Positions 58,921 through 64,000 of a stretch of 64,000 nucleotides of DNA are shown piece after piece. The translations under genes and the position numbers were made by a program. Source of the stretch: Gymnopilus junonius (Eukaryota; Basidiomycota; Agaricomycetes; Agaricales; Galerinaceae); contig JADNYJ010000008.1 of assembly GCA_015501075.1 (NCBI GenBank), positions 372,001 to 436,000 on the forward strand, written 5' to 3'. The notes beneath the pieces were generated by a model. It was not told where the DNA came from. It worked only from the letters and a program-made list of their open reading frames with translations, and did no database searches. The first letter of the stretch is position 1, and every line of letters starts with the position of its first letter.

Positions 58921-59232
58921 TCTCGTTTGAGATGATCTTATTATGGACCTTTTTTGTTCGTTTTCCTTTCTGATCTCGTCACCATATGTCAGAATGGTTG
59001 ATGACGGATTGTAGTACTGACTCCCATAAGTAGTCTACATTGATGATTCCCTGCCTGTTCCGGGGCTGTACCGTATTGTAGTATATGTCTGCTCTTTGAA
59101 GCGATTGGATCTATTTAATTGCTGATGATTTCGATTTCGTGTCTCCTAGGTAATAAACATTTCTCCTACATAACAAACCTATGTTATCTACTCCCTGATC
59201 CTAGTAACATTGTCGACGACCAAGAAATGCTC

Positions 59233-62200
59233 TCAAAATGCCCCAGGACGTTTAGTCCATGCAGGCATAGGTTGGTTAACCACGGTCGGCATGCTACTTT
59301 CCACTTGAGAGGTGAACTGCAGATTGATAGAGTCGAGCTTGGCGCCTGCAGCGTCTTCTGCCCAGAGAGTGACGGCCAGGGTGTTCTCCCGGTTATAGTT
59401 CAAGATTCCTTGCGCTGTCGACAGGGTTCAGACTGAGGGATTTTGTGGTTGCTTGGTAGAAACGGTACTTACGGACTGGGAAGCTCTTCTGAGGGCCGAT
59501 GTGGTTGACTACATAGTTTCAAATCCTGTGATTAGCGTGCTTGCTCTTGGGCTAAGGTTCTATGGAGGCGCACCATATTTTCCGAATTGATACCCATTGA
59601 CGTAGAACTGCGTCGATCCAGCATCAACTTGGAACAACCGCACCAATGATGAACTTTCGACTCGCCTGAGACCGGAAATGAGGGTCCGTGGTCGAATTGG
59701 TGACTGTAATCGCGATGGGATAATCGACTTCCTGGGGAATGTTCAAGTTGAAGGTTGTCCTATCAATCAGGTCAACATCAAGCTGTTCGGAATCGCTGAC
59801 CTGGCAGGTTGACTGACCTGAAAATGCTGACACCAGCTGCAGAAATGCCTTGAGTGGGACTACCAGAAGCCCATTTGCTGTCGTCGAATCCAGGCAAATG
59901 CCATCCTGGAGGAAGTTAAGCAGATAAGCCGGGATGAGCTTGTGTGACATAAAGAGACATATGGACCTTGACGTTCAGCGAAAAGACCGCCTTCATTGAG
60001 AGGACCACGGGCAGTGTCTGCGTACTGATTTACGAAAAATGTAAAGAATAACTCCTCAAAAATGACAACAACCAAAGAAGAGGCAACGCACGCTCTCGCC
60101 ACCAAGGTTACCGGCAACCTTCCAGGTATCCACAGTCGTGCTTGGGCTGCCGACGAACGAGTAGCTCAAGATGCCTCTGGGAGTCTTGAAGTCGTCGCTC
60201 GCAGCCGTCCAGTCTTCCTCATATCCCATATGATCTTGCAAGATAGTGATGACGTGGCTGGAAGAGGGCTTCAACTTCGGTAACGTAAAGCTGCTGGCAA
60301 AGTCGCTGTGCACAGCATCGCCAACCCAGGACCCAATGAATGTTGAATCCACCCATACAGAGTAACCAAAGGCCGAACCGCCCTGAACGTCGACGTTGAA
60401 GGCACTTTCAGATCCAGTTGCGGTGAACTGGGCACGCCAGAGGATGTTGCCAGTGTGGAAGCCGTATTCGCCCGAGTAAAGCACAACGGGTGTTGTGAAG
60501 CCTGAGGGATTTACGGTGCTGGTTTTGTTGGCGACTGTCCACAAAGCATCTGAGTACTGGGATGTAATTTCAGGCAAACTGTTCGATGTTTTCTAAGAAG
60601 TCTGCTGGTAAGAATGAAGTATTGAATCGAAGGAAAGAAAGAAGCACCCATTTGAGAGACGACAATTTTGGTAAGGAGGCAGATGGAAGAGAGATAGGCT
60701 TCGGTGCCGTTGTAATGGTGCCATACGAAGTCTTGCTCAATTGAAGATTGACGCCATTGAAAGTGACGGATTTGGACTGGGCAGCGGGTGCGATGATCTC
60801 AAAGCTGGCAGTACTGTTGAGGTCTCCAGTGAGGGCAAGAGCACCGCCATTGACTGCTACAGAGCGGAGGAGGTAGCCGCCCTTGACGATGATGGGATTC
60901 TCGGTGTTGTAATTCTGAAGTTCACCTGTGCCGGGAGGGTGAAGTACCCAGAATTCATATGCATTCGTCCGGTCTGTATCCACATCAGTGAATGAGTGAC
61001 AGGTGGGTGATGCAGAAGTCCACTCACCAACAATGTAAAGAAGGATATTTGCGCCGACTTCCACAACAGTTTGGCCAGTGGTTGTGTATTGCAGAGCGAG
61101 AGCGACGCTGGACCCACTGGTTAGGGTCTTTTGTGTGATTTTGCTACTTCCTGAGACAACTTTGATCGTAGGAGGCGCAGGTGAAGTAAGTTTGATCGCA
61201 GTCTCATGCAGTTCACCAGCATTTCCATACAAAATGATGACATCTCGGCCGTCGATGGTTGCCCTTGAAAATAATAGCTTAGTGACGCTTTGAAAAGCGA
61301 AATGAGAATTGCTTTATACCATGTCAAGATTTCGCCCGTTGAGTACACCAAGTCAGTCGACCCAGCGGTGTAATCAACAACATGAATCTTTGAATCCTTG
61401 CCATTAAGGGTAAGAGCACCACCAATGGTAGGAATAGTGAGAGTGCCAAAACTTGTTGGCAGCGTCAAGTTGTAGGTCTGAAGAGCATCCGTTGATGCAT
61501 CAGTTTGTCTGCGAAGCAAAGCAAGATTAACGTTGAAGACAATATTATCAGGCGACGCAAAGTGCATACCTGACTATATAGAATCCAGTCTTATTGCCGA
61601 CAACATCCAGGGTCTGAGTCGTCTTCAGGGCTTGGTTCCCGGTGAATGATCCTTGGGTGTTGTAGATGTTCATAGGCCTGGTGGTCAAGAATGCCGGAGA
61701 TACTTGCATGAAATTGGCTTGAATTTTGAGTTCGTAGAACTTCTCGCGCAATGACCTGTCTTCAGCGATGGCGGAGCCCTGTAGCACTTGTTTGAGTGAT
61801 TTTTATGGTGAAGCAAAAATGGCACATACGTAATCATATGAAGTATAAACGCCTTCCGAGTCTGCGTCAGAAAGACATCATAAAATACAGATATGCCAGT
61901 GCATACCAGGATGAGCAATTCCGCCCCAATTCGTCCCACCATAGATCATGTACAAGTTGAGATAAGTCGTTGACATGGCAAATTCGTTCTTATAGAATAC
62001 TGTGGCAAGAGGATCATCACCATCAGTATGACAAACTTCATCCACTGTGAAAGACGCACCTCTTTCGAATTCGGGTCCAGTGAGCACCGCGCATGTTGAA
62101 TAACCAGATCCACCCCTGCAATATTTTAGTGTAAATTGCAATAAATAGGACAGAACTTCCAATCCACCACGAACCATCCATCAAAGGCACCGCCTTGGAA

Positions 62201-63446
62201 TTCGTACACAGCGTTTAGGTCTTGAGGATTATACTGTTCATGTGATCCCCAGAAGTACCTGTTCATAAATATTCAGAAATGGGCATCGAGAGCCTGAGTT
62301 AGATATACCGCTTACTCTGGGACGGCGTCGGAAGCCCAGGTGTACGGATTCGAGCAATCAAAACCATTAGGATATGAGTCGTATCCGTAAACATTTACAC
62401 TCAAGTAATGGCCTCCTGGCCAAGCGTCATTTGTTGTAAGCGGAAGAGTTACCCCTGCATCTCTCTGCAGAACCGAAATTTAGCGTTCAAGATTTGAAGA
62501 CAATGCGGACATAGACCTACCCATGCTTGCATGAGTTTTTCTTCGTACACATAATCTTCGGTGTACGGTGCTTGGAATCCACTGTATTCATTTTCTGACT
62601 AGAAACGTTTAAAATTTAAGGATGATTTTACAGGAGTTCGAGTATACCTGAACCAGAATAACAGGGCCACCGTCCGTGATCTGGTTGGCAGCTATTTTTG
62701 AACCGACGGCTTGGATGTAACCAGCGTAAGCGTCCAGGTAAGTTTGGTTAGAAGTCCTCCATAAGCCAGGTGTGTAGGTTCCCCATCCTGGGAACCCTCC
62801 AGCCGTTGTTTCTGCATTGATGTAGGGTCTGTGACTGATTGTTAATAAAGAACGAGCTGAGAAGCAGGACAGTTACCCTGGTCGTGCAATAAGATAAAGG
62901 CCAGCTTCCTTCGCAGCATCGAAGAAGGGTTGCAGATCCCGGAAACCTTCAAAAGAGATTTCTCCACGTTTAGGTTCGAGGATGCCCCAGAAAATGTAGA
63001 AAGACACGGCGTTGAACCCCATAGCCCTGGAAGTTGCTCAATAAATGGAATCTAAATCTAAAATATTACGATGCTGACTTTATCTTTTGGAAAATATCGA
63101 GATGAAGGCTCTGAACAGGCATTCTGTCGCGAAAAAAAAAACATTGAGACTATAATCGCAGTAACGGAGAAAGCTGCTGACCGGTAGGGATGAACTTCAC
63201 CACTCCAAAGCATAACGCGCTTGCCATTGACGAAATAAGAGTACTCATCCCAGGTAACCTTAAGAGATCTAAGTGAGATGCAGCCTGCAGAGCGAGAAGG
63301 CTTGAACTCACATTTGTCTGCAGACCATCGGTGAGCACCTGCCTGGGAGCTGGCGAGCGACGAGCTAGCTTTCGCGAATCATTGCTCTCTGCGGCAACAA
63401 AGACCGCGCAAATTAGAGCAAGAAGCTTCAAAAGCATCGACTTCAT
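59233..63446 (-). CDS. Secreted beta-galactosidase, GH35 (LacA type)
   Basis: Extracellular retaining beta-galactosidase that removes galactose from plant cell-wall polysaccharides and oligosaccharides. The start at 63446 gives [20 protein letters not shown], a signal peptide, then a basic propeptide ([12 protein letters not shown]). The first intron (donor GTGAGT after LQTN, acceptor before GTTACC) yields [32 protein letters not shown]35 signatures are [18 protein letters not shown], the PROSITE-type [15 protein letters not shown] with the catalytic acid/base Glu, and [15 protein letters not shown] with the likely nucleophile. [13 protein letters not shown] follows, then the C-terminal beta domains ([36 protein letters not shown]), ending [10 protein letters not shown] at 59233. 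About 15 or more short exons give roughly 1,000 aa, the usual size for fungal LacA. Confidence 0.93.
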
Positions 63447-63503
63447 TGACGAGAGCGGGGTTAAAATGTCCGAGCTTCCTTGCCCTAAACTCGATGGATC
63501 GAC

Positions 63504-63511
63504 CTTTTATA
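63504..63511 (-). promoter_or_regulatory. TATA box of the beta-galactosidase gene
   Basis: TATAAAAG on the minus strand, about 60 bp upstream of the start codon at 63446. A canonical TATA box fits a strongly regulated, inducible secreted hydrolase. Confidence 0.6.
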
Positions 63512-64000
63512 GATGAAACTAGATCTCGAAGTTCAAGAATTGGGGCATGCTTTGCTGCTCAATGTCCGGTTTGTCGGAAGCACATGTGATGGGATGCTTT
63601 CTATATAGGCGAGCGAGATGGACGAAATGACATTACAAGTCGAAAGGAAGCCGAAGCATTACATCGATGACAATGAGCTTGGGCATTACACACGAGATGC
63701 GCCCTCATGTGATGAGTGATTGGCGTTGACCACGAACTGCGATGCGCCGAGTATTCCGCTACGCTTGTCAGAAAGAACTGGGGTCCTGAGGCCTGCTACA
63801 GATGCAGTTAGGTAGCACGAGCCAATATATGGTGCTATGTTGGGGATGTAGTATAGTGAATGGCTTGAATAAACTGTGACTGACTGAGAGCAAGATTCAG
63901 AAGGCCGAGTATTTCCCGATTTTTCAGAATAGCTAGACGCAAAAGTATGAAGGTGTTGCTATATCCGATAATCCGCCGCGAGACTGTCCTACGAAGCATT
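63512..64000. other. Upstream region of the beta-galactosidase gene
   Basis: No gene recognised up to the end of the window; likely holds upstream regulatory DNA. Confidence 0.4.

Noticed and set aside
63257..63330. Apparent frame break between exon 1 and exon 2 of the beta-galactosidase gene
   Set aside because: An acceptor just before GTTACCTGG joins LQTN to VTWDEYSYF in frame, so no indel is needed.

Overview
This window looks like nuclear DNA of a mushroom-forming basidiomycete (Agaricomycetes). Nearly every gene is split by short GT..AG introns of about 45-80 nt. Two genes are FunK1-type protein kinases, a family expanded in these fungi. The housekeeping genes (LCB1, PBDC1, Tof1/Swi1, PHO13, GPI11, eL34) are eukaryotic and fungal in character. 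No rRNA, tRNA, CRISPR or bacterial-type operon was seen.

Layout. 0.1-15 kb is an accessory-like block with a mirror-image plan: a FunK1 kinase and a cytochrome P450 on the plus strand face a P450 and a FunK1 kinase on the minus strand, with the serine palmitoyltransferase subunit gene LCB1 inside. Two non-autonomous DNA transposons with 8-bp target-site duplications lie here (2784-3578 and 9243-9425), as does a decayed duplicate of the LCB1 3' end. 15-17.7 kb is gene-poor and may hold transposon debris. 17.7-22.7 kb carries a small four-helix membrane protein (+), PBDC1 (-) and a SANT-domain protein resembling ZZZ3 (-). 22.8-27.2 kb is a gene desert. 27.2-31.1 kb is the replication-fork protection gene Tof1/Swi1. 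33.5-41.7 kb holds a bZIP factor, a divergent transaldolase-like protein, a repeat element rich in AACCCATA, PHO13 phosphatase, GPI11 and an unknown gene. 43.3 kb is ribosomal protein eL34. 44.7-48.7 kb is a tandem pair of F-box genes, one broken. 49.7-52.1 kb is a divergent WW-domain / universal-stress-protein pair. 53.6-58.9 kb is a divergent pair of paralogous four-helix membrane proteins. 59.2-63.4 kb is a secreted GH35 beta-galactosidase.

There is no sign that these genes form one pathway; the window is mostly ordinary fungal gene order with interspersed family expansions. I found no convincing new defence or metabolic system. The points most worth a second look are the two clean transposons, the transaldolase-like gene whose spliced product lacks the Schiff-base lysine, the inverted kinase/P450 arrangement, and a recurrent pattern of one-base (one case two-base) deletions breaking otherwise good reading frames in seven genes. 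The last suggests residual assembly indels and makes the pseudogene calls provisional. Exon limits were worked out by eye and may be off by one or two bases.
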